Both the position numbers and the translations under genes were made by a program. Below, piece by piece: positions 51,282-61,848 of a stretch of 64,000 nt of DNA. Position 1 is the first letter of the stretch; the number at the start of each line of letters is the position of its first letter. Source of the DNA: an uncultured Rhodospirillales bacterium (GTDB lineage: Bacteria > Pseudomonadota > Alphaproteobacteria > CACIAM-22H2); NCBI GenBank assembly GCA_937926175.1, contig CALANV010000014.1, positions 60,663 to 124,662 on the forward strand, given 5' to 3'. The notes beneath the pieces were generated by a model. The model saw only the letters and a list, made by a program, of their open reading frames with translations, did not search any database and was not told where the DNA came from.

Positions 51282-52022
51282 CTAGGCCGTCGCCCGCCGC
51301 CTCTGTCTGTGGCGGGAGTCGAGATCCGCGCGCTCGACCGTGATCGCCGGTCGTTTCATGAGCCACGCCAGGATCAGATCCTGGGTTTGGGCACGGCGCT
51401 GTTCGAGCCACGCCTTGTCGCCCAGATCCTTGTTGAAGATCGCCGACAGCGTGTAGCGGTTGGCGACATGGAAGTAGCTCTGAGCGACGATGGAGACGTA
51501 GAGCTGAATCGGATCGACGTCGTCGCGAAACAGACCTGCCGCGCGTCCGCGACGCAGCAGGTCCTCGATCGCGGCGACCAGCGGAACGGTCAGGGACCGG
51601 ATCTTCTGCGACCTGTTCAGGTACCGGGCGCGCATCATGTTCTCGTTGTTTATCAGCGAGATGTAGTCGACGTGCCGCCCGAAGAACGAAAACGTGAAGT
51701 CGATCAGACGACGCATGCCCTCGACCGGGTCGAGATCGCCCAGATGCAGGCGCTGCTCTTCGGCCCGGATCTCCGCATAGACGCGCTCGAGCACCGCCAG
51801 ATAAAGCCCTGCCTTGTCGTGAAAGTAGTGATAGAGAAGCCGCATATTGGTCTTGCTGCGACGCGAGATCGCCTCGACCCTGGCCCCCTTGAATCCGTGG
51901 CGGCAGAACTCGATGGTCGCCGCCTTGAGGATCGCCTCCTTCGATTTCGCCGGATTTCGTCGCCGAATCGCCGACGGCGCCGGCGCTTTCGTCGTCGTTT
52001 CGGTCGTCCGCTTGGCGTCCAT
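51282..52022 (-). CDS. TetR/AcrR family regulator
   Basis: A 246-residue regulator. HTH region (about residues 25-75): SKEAILKAATIEFCRHGFKG, ARVEAISRRSKTNMRLLYHY, FHDKAGLYLAVLERVY. The C-terminal ligand-binding part has RRLIDFTFSFFGRHVDYISL and NRYTLSAIFN. ATG 52022, after AGAGGG, is preferred to a TTG at 52043. The gene lies between the fdrA operon (downstream, same strand) and the liv-type operon (divergent), so it may regulate both. Overall layout resembles RutR-like catabolic regulators, but ligand is unknown. Confidence 0.85.
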   Translation of the reverse strand: MDAKRTTETTTKAPAPSAIRRRNPAKSKEAILKAATIEFCRHGFKGARVEAISRRSKTNMRLLYHYFHDKAGLYLAVLERVYAEIRAEEQRLHLGDLDPVEGMRRLIDFTFSFFGRHVDYISLINNENMMRARYLNRSQKIRSLTVPLVAAIEDLLRRGRAAGLFRDDVDPIQLYVSIVAQSYFHVANRYTLSAIFNKDLGDKAWLEQRRAQTQDLILAWLMKRPAITVERADLDSRHRQRRRATA

Positions 52023-52188
52023 CGGTGCCCTCTTCTTGATCAAACTACCGGCGCCGGATCACACGCGTCACGATGTGATGTGGCCCGGATGCCCGACGAC
52101 GAGCCGCGTCCGGAAGTGAGACGCACGCTTCGATTATACGTCCCAAACTTTCATCAAATCGCTCAATACCTGAGCTGCAATGGTCTGC

Positions 52189-52217
52189 TTGACACCCGTT
52201 CCGGCCATTTAAATACT
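52189..52217 (+). promoter_or_regulatory. Probable sigma-70 promoter of the liv-type operon
   Basis: TTGACA (52189-52194), a 17-nt spacer and AATACT (52212-52217). The downstream octamer CTTACTTA (52220-52227) also occurs in the fdrA promoter (51176-51183). The binding-protein gene begins 65 bases further on. Confidence 0.5.
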
Positions 52218-52281
52218 TTCTTACTTAGTGGGCGGGAAGACCGAGCCGTCACGGACACCGGGGGAAGACAGGGAGGTACGT

Positions 52282-53484
52282 ATGAAACGGGTTCTTTCCA
52301 TCTCGATCGGCCGTCGGGCCGCGGTCGCCGTATTCGTTTCCGGCCTAGCTTTCCTACTCCCGGCTGTTCACGACGAGGCCCGAGCCGCAGATCCGATCAA
52401 GATCGGCCAGGTCGCAGCACTGTCGGGACCCTCGGCGCAGTCGGGTGAGGCCATCACGCGCGGCCTGCAGGTTGCGATTGACGAGATCAACGCCAAAGGC
52501 GGTCTGCTCGGCGGCCGCAAGATCGAACTCGTCCAACGCGACGACGAATCGAATCCGCCCCGCGGCCTGACCGCGGCGCGCGAGCTGATCTTCAAGGAGA
52601 AGGTTGCAGCGCTCTTCGGCGGTCTCGACTCCCCCGTGTCGCTCGCCATCGTGCCGCTCGTGAACAAGGAGAAGGTGCCGTTCATCGGCGTCTGGGCCGC
52701 CGCGACGCCGATCACGCGGAACGGCACCAATCCGAACTTCGTCTTCCGCGTATCGGCGGTCGACGAGTACGTCGACATGAGGCTGTTGAAGCACGCCAGC
52801 GAGAAGCTCGGTGCGAAGAAGGCCGGACTGATCCTGATCAACAATCCCTGGGGCGAGTCGAACGAGAAAGGCCTCAAGGCGGCCGACGAGAACAACCCGA
52901 ACATCGAGATCGTCGGCATCGAGAAATTCGAGAACAACGACGTGGACCTGGTCCCGCAGCTCACGCGTCTGAAGCAGGCGGGCGCGGACGTTCTCATCCT
53001 CGTCGGCAATGCCGCGCCGGGTGCACAGGTCATGAAGTCGCGCGAGCGTATGGGCTGGAACGTGCCGGTCGTGTCGCACTGGGGCATTTCCGGCGGCCGG
53101 TTCCCCGAGCTCGCCGGCCCGACCGCGGGTGATGCGCATTTCGTCCAGACCTACTCCTTCTTCGGCGAGCTGAATCCGGTCGGGCAGCGGCTCTTGGCCG
53201 CGCTGATGAAGAAGTATCCGGAGATCAAGGGCCCCGAAGACATCTTCTCGCCGGTCGGTACGGCCAACGCCTATGATGCGATGCATCTGCTGGCGAAAGC
53301 GATCGAAAAGGCCGGAAGCACCGACGGCGACGCCATCCGCCAGGCGCTCGAAAACCTCGGGACGCATGAAGGGCTGATCAAGACGTACAACAATCCCTTC
53401 TCCAAGGACGAGCACGACGCCCTCGGTCCCGACGATTATGTGATGGTCCGCTACGAAGGCGAACGGATCGTTCCCGTCAAGTAA
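52282..53484 (+). CDS. ABC transporter substrate-binding protein, branched-chain amino acid (LivK) type
   Basis: A 400-residue periplasmic binding protein of the Peripla_BP_6 family. Signal peptide MKRVLSISIGRRAAVAVFVS, cleavage likely near ARAADP. The mature N-terminus IKIGQVAALSGPSAQSGEAI is typical of LivK; further VFRVSAVDEYVDMRLL, GVWAAATPITRNG and GWNVPVVSHWGISGG. Family members bind amino acids, urea, amides or aromatic acids, so the ligand cannot be read from sequence. The ATG has GGGAGGTACGT before it. It heads a five-gene plus-strand cluster. Confidence 0.9.
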   Translation: MKRVLSISIGRRAAVAVFVSGLAFLLPAVHDEARAADPIKIGQVAALSGPSAQSGEAITRGLQVAIDEINAKGGLLGGRKIELVQRDDESNPPRGLTAARELIFKEKVAALFGGLDSPVSLAIVPLVNKEKVPFIGVWAAATPITRNGTNPNFVFRVSAVDEYVDMRLLKHASEKLGAKKAGLILINNPWGESNEKGLKAADENNPNIEIVGIEKFENNDVDLVPQLTRLKQAGADVLILVGNAAPGAQVMKSRERMGWNVPVVSHWGISGGRFPELAGPTAGDAHFVQTYSFFGELNPVGQRLLAALMKKYPEIKGPEDIFSPVGTANAYDAMHLLAKAIEKAGSTDGDAIRQALENLGTHEGLIKTYNNPFSKDEHDALGPDDYVMVRYEGERIVPVK

Positions 53485-53565
53485 CGTCGACGAGCTGAGG
53501 TGGCGCGGGCGACCGGATGTGTCGCCCGCTTCTCTTCTTGAGCCCCGGCAAGAGAGCGGACGTAA

Positions 53566-54441
53566 ATGCTGCTGATCTCGGCACTGATCACTGGGCTCGG
53601 CCTTGGAAGCATGTACGGGCTTCTCGCGCTCGGGTTCTACGTCACCTATGCGGTTTCCAACACGGTGAACTTCGCCCAGGGCAGCACGATGATGCTGGGT
53701 GCCGTGCTCGCCTTCACATTCGGCGTCACGCTGGGCTGGCCCATGTGGATCGCCGTCGCGCTGGCGATCATTCTCTGTGCAGTCTGGGGCGTGATCGTCG
53801 AGCGGGTCGCGGTGAATCCGTTCGTCGTCCGCGGCTCGAACTCGTGGCTGATGGCGACCGTCGCGCTCGGCATCATCCTCGAGAACGTGGTCCTGTTCAC
53901 CTTCGGCAAGGATCCGCGCGGCATGCCGCCAAGCGTGCTCACGACCGAGGCGTTTTACGTAGCGGACATCAAGATCCAGCCGCTCCAGATCGTGATTCCC
54001 GTGACCGGGCTGGCGATCGCCGTCTGCATGCAGTACCTGTCGACCAGGACCAAGTACGGCAAGGCATTGCTGGCTGTCGTCCAGAACGCCGATGCGGCCC
54101 GCCTTATGGGCATCAATGTCACCGTCGCGATCCTGGCCGCCTTTGCCCTGTCGGGGCTTTTTGCCGGCATCGCCGGCGTGCTGATCGCGCCGCTGTTCAC
54201 GATCTCGGCCTCGATGGGGACGCTGTTCGGGATCAAGGCATTCGCCGTCGCCATTCTCGGCGGCATCACCAATCCCTGGGGCGTCGTCGTTGCCGGCTTG
54301 ATCTATGGCCTCGCCGAGGCCTCGATCACGGCGCTGCTGGGCTCCACCTACACCCAGATCGTCACCTTCTCCCTCGTCATCCTGGCACTGGCCCTGAGGC
54401 CGCACGGGCTCTTCGGGCAGGCGGCGGTGAAGAAGGTGTAG
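53566..54441 (+). CDS. livH: Branched-chain-type ABC permease, LivH-like
   Basis: A 291-residue permease with about eight helices. Family features: LLISALITGLGLGSMYGLLA, VNFAQGSTMMLGAVLAFTFG, KYGKALLAVVQNADAARLMG and AFAVAILGGITNPWG. It pairs with the permease domain of the following fused protein. Located 81 bases after the binding protein and 2 bases before the fusion gene. Confidence 0.92.
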   Translation: MLLISALITGLGLGSMYGLLALGFYVTYAVSNTVNFAQGSTMMLGAVLAFTFGVTLGWPMWIAVALAIILCAVWGVIVERVAVNPFVVRGSNSWLMATVALGIILENVVLFTFGKDPRGMPPSVLTTEAFYVADIKIQPLQIVIPVTGLAIAVCMQYLSTRTKYGKALLAVVQNADAARLMGINVTVAILAAFALSGLFAGIAGVLIAPLFTISASMGTLFGIKAFAVAILGGITNPWGVVVAGLIYGLAEASITALLGSTYTQIVTFSLVILALALRPHGLFGQAAVKKV

Positions 54442-54443
54442 CC

Positions 54444-56921
<2,478 letters not shown>

Positions 56922-56953
56922 AGCACCGGCCGACAGCGCTGACGCACTATCCG

Positions 56954-58183
56954 ATGGACCTGATCCTCCGCAACGCCCGAACCCCCTCGAACCCGAACAC
57001 CCTCGTCGACATCGGCATCGATCAGGGGCGGATTGTCGTGATTCAGCCCGGGCTTGCCGCAGAGGGCGAAGAGCTCGACGTCGGCGGCAGGCTCGTATCC
57101 CCCGGTTTCGTCGAAACGCACATCCATCTCGACAAATCCTGCATCCTCGATCGCTGCCGCGCCGAGCGCGGCGATCTCGACGAAGCGATACAGGAGGTCG
57201 CGCGCGCCAAGCGTTCCTTTACGGCCGAGGACGTGTATCGACGCGCGAAGCGAACGCTCGAGCGTTGCATCCTCCAGGGCACGACGCACATGCGCACGCA
57301 TCTCGAGGTCGATCCGGGCATCGGGTTGCGCGGCCTCGACGGCGTTCTGCCGCTCGTCAAGGAATACAGCTGGGCGATCGACATCGAGATCTGCATATTC
57401 CCGCAGGAAGGGCTCCTCAACAATCCGGGCACCGAGGAGCTGATGGTCGAGGCGCTGAAGCGCGGCGGCAATCTGATCGGCGCCACACCCTATACGGACA
57501 CCGACCCGCACGGGCAGATCGAGCGTATCTTCCGGATCGCGCGCGAATTCGACGTCGACATCGACATGCATCTCGATTTCAGCCTCGATCCGCGGGACAT
57601 GGATCTGATCGAGGTCTGCCGACGCACCGAGGAGTTCGGCTACGGCGGGCGCGTTGCGGTCGGCCACGTTACGAAGCTCTCCGCGCTCGAGCCCGCGGCC
57701 TTCGACGACGCCGTCCGGCACATGCGCGACGCGGGCGTGGCGCTGACCGTGCTGCCGTCGACCGACCTCTACCTCATGGGACGGAACCAGACGTACAACG
57801 TCGCGCGCGGCGTAACGCCCGCCCACAAGATGATCCGGTCGGGCGTGAACTGCTCGCTCGCCACCAACAACGTCCTCAACCCTTTCACGCCGTTCGGCGA
57901 CTGCTCCCTGATCCGCATGGCGAACCTTTACGCCAATATCTGCCAGGTCGGCGCCCGCGACGACATCGTCGAGTGCTTCAACATGATCACGCGGCGCGCG
58001 GCAGCGTTGATGAACCTGGACGGCTACGGCGTCGAGGTCGGCAATCCCGCCGACCTCGTCGTGCTCGATTGCGAAAGCCCGGAGGCCGCCGTCGCCGAAC
58101 TGGCACCGGTTCTCCATGTCTTCAAGCGCGGCCGAAAGACGGTGACGCGCGCACCGGCGACATTGCACCGGCCGTCGGCTTGA
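56954..58183 (+). CDS. Amidohydrolase, cytosine-deaminase-like with altered active site
   Basis: A 409-residue amidohydrolase-superfamily protein. The metal HxH is in FVETHIHLDKSCILDR, a further His in DIDMHLDFSL, and His in GRVAVGHVTKLSA. Compared with E. coli CodA by eye, the HCDE of the catalytic Glu reads HLDF, and the HDD with the catalytic/metal Asp reads TNN (LATNNVLNPFTPFGD). The expected cytosine-deaminase chemistry is therefore doubtful. Located 32 nt after the transporter fusion, so it probably acts on the imported compound, perhaps a cyclic amide or ureide (inference). Confidence 0.8.
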   Translation: MDLILRNARTPSNPNTLVDIGIDQGRIVVIQPGLAAEGEELDVGGRLVSPGFVETHIHLDKSCILDRCRAERGDLDEAIQEVARAKRSFTAEDVYRRAKRTLERCILQGTTHMRTHLEVDPGIGLRGLDGVLPLVKEYSWAIDIEICIFPQEGLLNNPGTEELMVEALKRGGNLIGATPYTDTDPHGQIERIFRIAREFDVDIDMHLDFSLDPRDMDLIEVCRRTEEFGYGGRVAVGHVTKLSALEPAAFDDAVRHMRDAGVALTVLPSTDLYLMGRNQTYNVARGVTPAHKMIRSGVNCSLATNNVLNPFTPFGDCSLIRMANLYANICQVGARDDIVECFNMITRRAAALMNLDGYGVEVGNPADLVVLDCESPEAAVAELAPVLHVFKRGRKTVTRAPATLHRPSA

Positions 58184-58323
58184 GATTCGCCGCTGCGGCC
58201 GGATCGGGCGCGCACCGGTCCGGTTCGCGATTGCCCGTCAGACGCCTGATCTTTATTCTCGCGCCAGCGCCGGTGACCGAACCCTGTTCGGCCCGGAAAT
58301 CGGGTGAAAGCGAGGAAACAACG

Positions 58324-58944
58324 ATGTTGAAGATCTGGGGCCGCACGAACTCCATCAACGTGCAGAAGGTCATGTGGACGGCGGGCGAGCTCGGCCTGAA
58401 GTACGAGCGCATCGACGCCGGCGGCGCCTTCGGCCGCAACAGGGACCCCGACTATCTCGCGCTCAACCCGAACGGGCTGGTCCCGACGATCGAGGATGAT
58501 GGCGTCGTCGTATGGGAATCCAACGCATGCGTCCGCTATCTCGCCGCCAAGTATGGCGAAGGCACGCTATGGCCGCGCGACCCTGGCGTGCGGGCTCGCG
58601 CCGACATGTGGATGGACTGGAAACTGTCGACGGTGATTCCCGTGCTGGTGCCCGTCTTCAAGGAGCTGATCCGCACGCCACCCGAACAGCGCGACATGAA
58701 AGCCGTCGCGGCCGCGCAAGCGAATCTCACCGACGCCATGCGGCTGTTCGATGCGTACATGGCCGGTCGCGCCTACGTGGCGGGCGACAGCCTGACCATC
58801 GGCGACATTGCCATGGGTGCCGCGACGTACCGTTACCTCGCGCTCCCGATGGAGCGTCCGAAGCTGCCCAACCTGGAAGCGTATTACGAACGGCTCAAGA
58901 CCCGCCCGGCCTATGCCGAGCACGTGATGCTTCCACTGAGCTGA
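58324..58944 (+). CDS. Glutathione S-transferase family protein
   Basis: A 206-residue GST. The N-terminal thioredoxin-like domain (1-80) begins MLKIWGRTNSINVQKVMWTA, with cis-Pro NPNGLVPTIEDDG and VVWESNACVRYLAAKYG; the C-terminal helical domain spans 88-206 with SLTIGDIAMGAATYRY. The Ser/Asn-containing N-terminal motif (RTNSINVQKV) suggests a theta/beta-like or YfcG-type. Role may be glutathione-dependent ring or dehalogenation chemistry in the pathway, but only context suggests this. It is the last gene of the plus-strand cluster. Confidence 0.88.
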   Translation: MLKIWGRTNSINVQKVMWTAGELGLKYERIDAGGAFGRNRDPDYLALNPNGLVPTIEDDGVVVWESNACVRYLAAKYGEGTLWPRDPGVRARADMWMDWKLSTVIPVLVPVFKELIRTPPEQRDMKAVAAAQANLTDAMRLFDAYMAGRAYVAGDSLTIGDIAMGAATYRYLALPMERPKLPNLEAYYERLKTRPAYAEHVMLPLS

Positions 58945-59066
58945 CCGCCGTAACGGCCGGCGACGAAGGCGCTCCGGTCGCTTGAGCAGAACACGCTCCT
59001 CGCGCTCACGTCCGACGTCGCCGTCGGGCGTGAGCCAGTGCGGCGTGGCGGAAGCGCCCGCCGCGA

Positions 59067-59810
59067 TCAGTCGAAGAGAAGCCCGCCGTTGAGATCCAGG
59101 ATCTCGCCGGTGATGAAACCGGAAAGCGGCGAGACGAAAAACCTGACGCAGTGCGCGAACTCTTCCGGTTCGCAGAAGCGACGCATCGGGATCTGCTGCA
59201 GCAGCGCCTGACGCTGCGCCTCGGTAAGCTGCTCCGTCACCATCGGCGTCTTGACGTAGGCCGGCGCGATCCCGTTCACCGTCACGCCATATTCGACCGA
59301 CTCCCGCGCCAGCGAGAACGTCAGGGCCTGCAGCGCGCCCTTGGACGTCGTATAGGCGGTGCCGGCCGTAAGTCCGCCCGATTTCATCGCGAACGAGCAC
59401 GTGTTGACGATCCGTCCCCAGCGCCGTGCCTTCATGCCGGGCAGGATCAGCTTCGACAGATAGAAGGCCCCATCGAGGTTGACCGCCAGTACCCGGTGCC
59501 ATTCGTCCGGTGTCGTCTCGGCCACCTTGTTGTTCGACAGGATGCCAGCGTTGTTGACGAGCACGTCGACAGGCCCGATCTCCGTCTCGATGCGACGGAC
59601 GGCTGCCTCGACCTCGTCGTATTTCGATACGTCGAAGGCGATCAGATGGGTATCGGGCCCAAGCGGCGCCGCGACGTCCTTGAGACGTTTCTCGTCGAGG
59701 TCGGCCATGACGACGACGAAACCGTCTTCGAGCAGGAACTTCGCCGTCGCCAGTCCCATGGTGCCGGCAGCGCCCGTCACGAGCGCGACCTTTCGTTTGC
59801 CCCCTGTCAC
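59067..59810 (-). CDS. Short-chain dehydrogenase/reductase
   Basis: A 247-residue SDR. NAD(P)-binding TGAAGTMGLATAKF, ADLDEKRL, VLVNNAGILSNNKV, catalytic Ser/Tyr/Lys region NTCSFAMKSGG and TAYTTSKGALQALT, then GIAPAYVKTPMV. The GTG at 59810 has a strong GGGGAGG ribosome-binding site; an upstream in-frame ATG at 59870 has none. An Asp after the second strand (ADLDE) favours NAD(H). Substrate unknown; next to a hydroxyacid dehydrogenase and inositol genes. Confidence 0.9.
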   Translation of the reverse strand: MTGGKRKVALVTGAAGTMGLATAKFLLEDGFVVVMADLDEKRLKDVAAPLGPDTHLIAFDVSKYDEVEAAVRRIETEIGPVDVLVNNAGILSNNKVAETTPDEWHRVLAVNLDGAFYLSKLILPGMKARRWGRIVNTCSFAMKSGGLTAGTAYTTSKGALQALTFSLARESVEYGVTVNGIAPAYVKTPMVTEQLTEAQRQALLQQIPMRRFCEPEEFAHCVRFFVSPLSGFITGEILDLNGGLLFD

Positions 59811-59990
59811 GTGTTCCTCCCCTCGTTCATCAGGCGGCCGATGCGCCCGAGTACCGCCGCACCCGTTCAACCGCGCGCAGCAACGAAAAGGCCGGAGCCT
59901 CGATTACGCAGCCATCAGCCACGTAGCTACGGCCCGGCCGGCATAAGGCCCGGTTCGGTTCGGGCGCAGCGTCGCTGCTCTGCCGGCAGA

Positions 59991-60896
59991 TCAGCGCCGC
60001 ACGATCTTCACGCCGTTCACTTTCTCCTGCATCTCGAGCAGCGACGGCACGAACTTGTCGCCGAAGCCTGCCAGCGAGGCCTGCACGAAGATCTGGTGGA
60101 CCATCTCGCCCAGGAACGCCGGGAACCCGGCCGACTCGGCCATGTGCGTGTAGTAGCGCAGGTCCTTCTGTCCGTTCGACAGGCCGAACTTGAACGTTGC
60201 CAGATCGCCCTTGAGCGCGGGCGGCGCCATCATTTGGAAAATGCCGCTGTTGACGCCGCCGGCGCCGACGACCTTGACGAACGCATCGAGATCGACGCCG
60301 ACCTTGGCCGCCATCGCCATCGCCTCGGCGATCAGCGCGGCCTGCCCCATCGCAAGGAAATTGTTGATCAGCTTGAGCTTATGCCCTGCGCCGAGCGGGC
60401 CGACGTGAAAGATATTCTCGGCGAAGGCTTTCAGCACGGGCTCGATCTTGGCGAAGACGGCCGGGTCCGCACCGACCATCACGTTGAGCCGCCCTTCCTC
60501 TGCCTCCTTCGGCGTGCGTGCGAGCGGCGCATCCACCAGCGTCGTTCCCCTCGCCTTCAGATCGGCGGCGATCTTCAACGTGGAATCGGGCTCCGACGTC
60601 GAAGTGTCGACGACGATGAGCCCGTCGCGCGCCCCCTCGAGCAGCCCATCCTTCTTGTAGACGGTCTCTTCGACCTGCGGCGAGCCCGTCACGCAGATGA
60701 AGACGATATCGCAATTGCGCGCGAGGTCGGCGGGGTTCTTTCCTTCCTTGGCGCCGAGCTTCACGAGATCCTCGACCGGCGCCCGATTGCGATGGCCGAG
60801 AACCGTGACCGAAAAGCCCTTGGTCACGAGGTTCTTCGCCATGCCGTGACCCATCATGCCCACACCGATGAAACCGATACGCTGCGAGGATGCCAC
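59991..60896 (-). CDS. Beta-hydroxyacid dehydrogenase family (HIBADH/GlxR-like)
   Basis: A 301-residue NAD(P)-dependent enzyme. N-terminal Rossmann GFIGVGMMGHGMAKNL, substrate segment DAPLARTPKEAEEGRLNVMV, and the catalytic lysine in GHKLKLINNFLAMGQAALIA. Relatives reduce tartronate semialdehyde or oxidise 3-hydroxyisobutyrate, and others act on sulfolactaldehyde; which applies is not determined. Divergent from the RpiR gene across a palindrome-containing region, so probably in the same regulon as the inositol genes. Confidence 0.9.
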   Translation of the reverse strand: MASSQRIGFIGVGMMGHGMAKNLVTKGFSVTVLGHRNRAPVEDLVKLGAKEGKNPADLARNCDIVFICVTGSPQVEETVYKKDGLLEGARDGLIVVDTSTSEPDSTLKIAADLKARGTTLVDAPLARTPKEAEEGRLNVMVGADPAVFAKIEPVLKAFAENIFHVGPLGAGHKLKLINNFLAMGQAALIAEAMAMAAKVGVDLDAFVKVVGAGGVNSGIFQMMAPPALKGDLATFKFGLSNGQKDLRYYTHMAESAGFPAFLGEMVHQIFVQASLAGFGDKFVPSLLEMQEKVNGVKIVRR

Positions 60897-60940
60897 GTCC
60901 GTTCCTCCGTTGAACGTACATTCTATTGTTGTTTAAAAAG

Positions 60941-60958
60941 AGAATATCTATTCTAGAA
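60941..60958. promoter_or_regulatory. Palindromic operator candidate between dehydrogenase and RpiR genes
   Basis: AGAATA-TC-TATTCT (60941-60954) is a perfect inverted repeat, partly overlapping a second palindrome TTCTAGAA (60951-60958). It has the GAA-N6-TTC layout reported for rhizobial IolR sites. It lies between divergent promoters and is a likely binding site of the RpiR-type regulator. Confidence 0.45.
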
Positions 60959-61008
60959 ACTGCTGTAAAGCACCGCGACCACCACGCGCGAGCGGGATAT
61001 CACTGCGC

Positions 61009-61848
61009 ATGCGCGCTCCGAAGACATTCGACGGCCTCAGGGCCGAAATCGCGCGTCGCTACGGGCGGTTGCCGCCGCGCCTGCGCCAGATCGCCGAGTT
61101 CGCGCTTCAGCATCCCAACGACATGGCGCTCGGCACCGTCGCGAACATCGCCGGGCGCGCGGGCGTGCAACCGTCGAGCGTCGTCCGGTTCGCGAATGCG
61201 TTCGGCTTTCCCGGGTTCAGCGACATGCAGATGCTGTTCCGTTCGCGGCTCGTCGCCAACGCGTCGACATATCGCGAGCGGATCGCGGTGCTGCGTGCCC
61301 GCGCGGGCAGCGGCGGTCGCGGCCGGGGCACGGCGGCGCTGCTTTCGCAGTTCGTGTGCGACGGCATCGCCGCCCTCGAGCACCTGCACGACGTGGTCAG
61401 CGCGCGTGACCTCGACAACGCCGTCAGACTCCTGGGACGGGCGGACCACATCTACCTGCTCGCGCAGGGCCGGTCATTTCCCGTGGCTTTTTATCTGCAC
61501 TACGCCTTCGGCCGCCTCGACCGCCGATCGACCCTGCTCGACGGCATCGGCGGGTTGACCCGGGAACAGGCGCGGCTCATCTCGCGCACCGATGTCGTGA
61601 TCGCCATCAGCTTCAAGGAGTATTCGCAGGAGGTCGTTGCCGTCACCGCGGACTGCAAGGCGCGCAACGTGCCGGTGATCGCGATCACCGATTCCCCGCT
61701 GTCGCCGATCGCCCGGAATGCGGCAGTCGCGTTCGAGACGGGCGATGACGCCGCCCAGCCGTTCCGGTCGCTCGTTGCCCCGATCTGCCTCGCGCAGACC
61801 CTCGTCGTCGCCTATGGCGAATCCCTGGAAACCCGAAAGACGTTATGA
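61009..61848 (+). CDS. MurR/RpiR family regulator (IolR-like)
   Basis: A 279-residue regulator with an N-terminal RpiR HTH (about 10-85: RLRQIAEFALQHPNDMALGT, NIAGRAGVQPSSVVRFANAF) and a C-terminal SIS domain (about 125-260: DHIYLLAQGRSFPVAFYLHY, DVVIAISFKEYSQEV) that binds sugar phosphates. It overlaps the IolC gene by 4 nt, strongly suggesting an IolR-type role in inositol catabolism. IolR repressors respond to 2-keto-inositol or related phosphate intermediates. Confidence 0.88.
   Translation: MRAPKTFDGLRAEIARRYGRLPPRLRQIAEFALQHPNDMALGTVANIAGRAGVQPSSVVRFANAFGFPGFSDMQMLFRSRLVANASTYRERIAVLRARAGSGGRGRGTAALLSQFVCDGIAALEHLHDVVSARDLDNAVRLLGRADHIYLLAQGRSFPVAFYLHYAFGRLDRRSTLLDGIGGLTREQARLISRTDVVIAISFKEYSQEVVAVTADCKARNVPVIAITDSPLSPIARNAAVAFETGDDAAQPFRSLVAPICLAQTLVVAYGESLETRKTL

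Noticed and set aside
59151..60956. 601-codon plus-strand frame spanning SDR and hydroxyacid dehydrogenase
   Set aside because: Runs antisense across two real genes and their spacer; sequence is charge-rich and domain-free.
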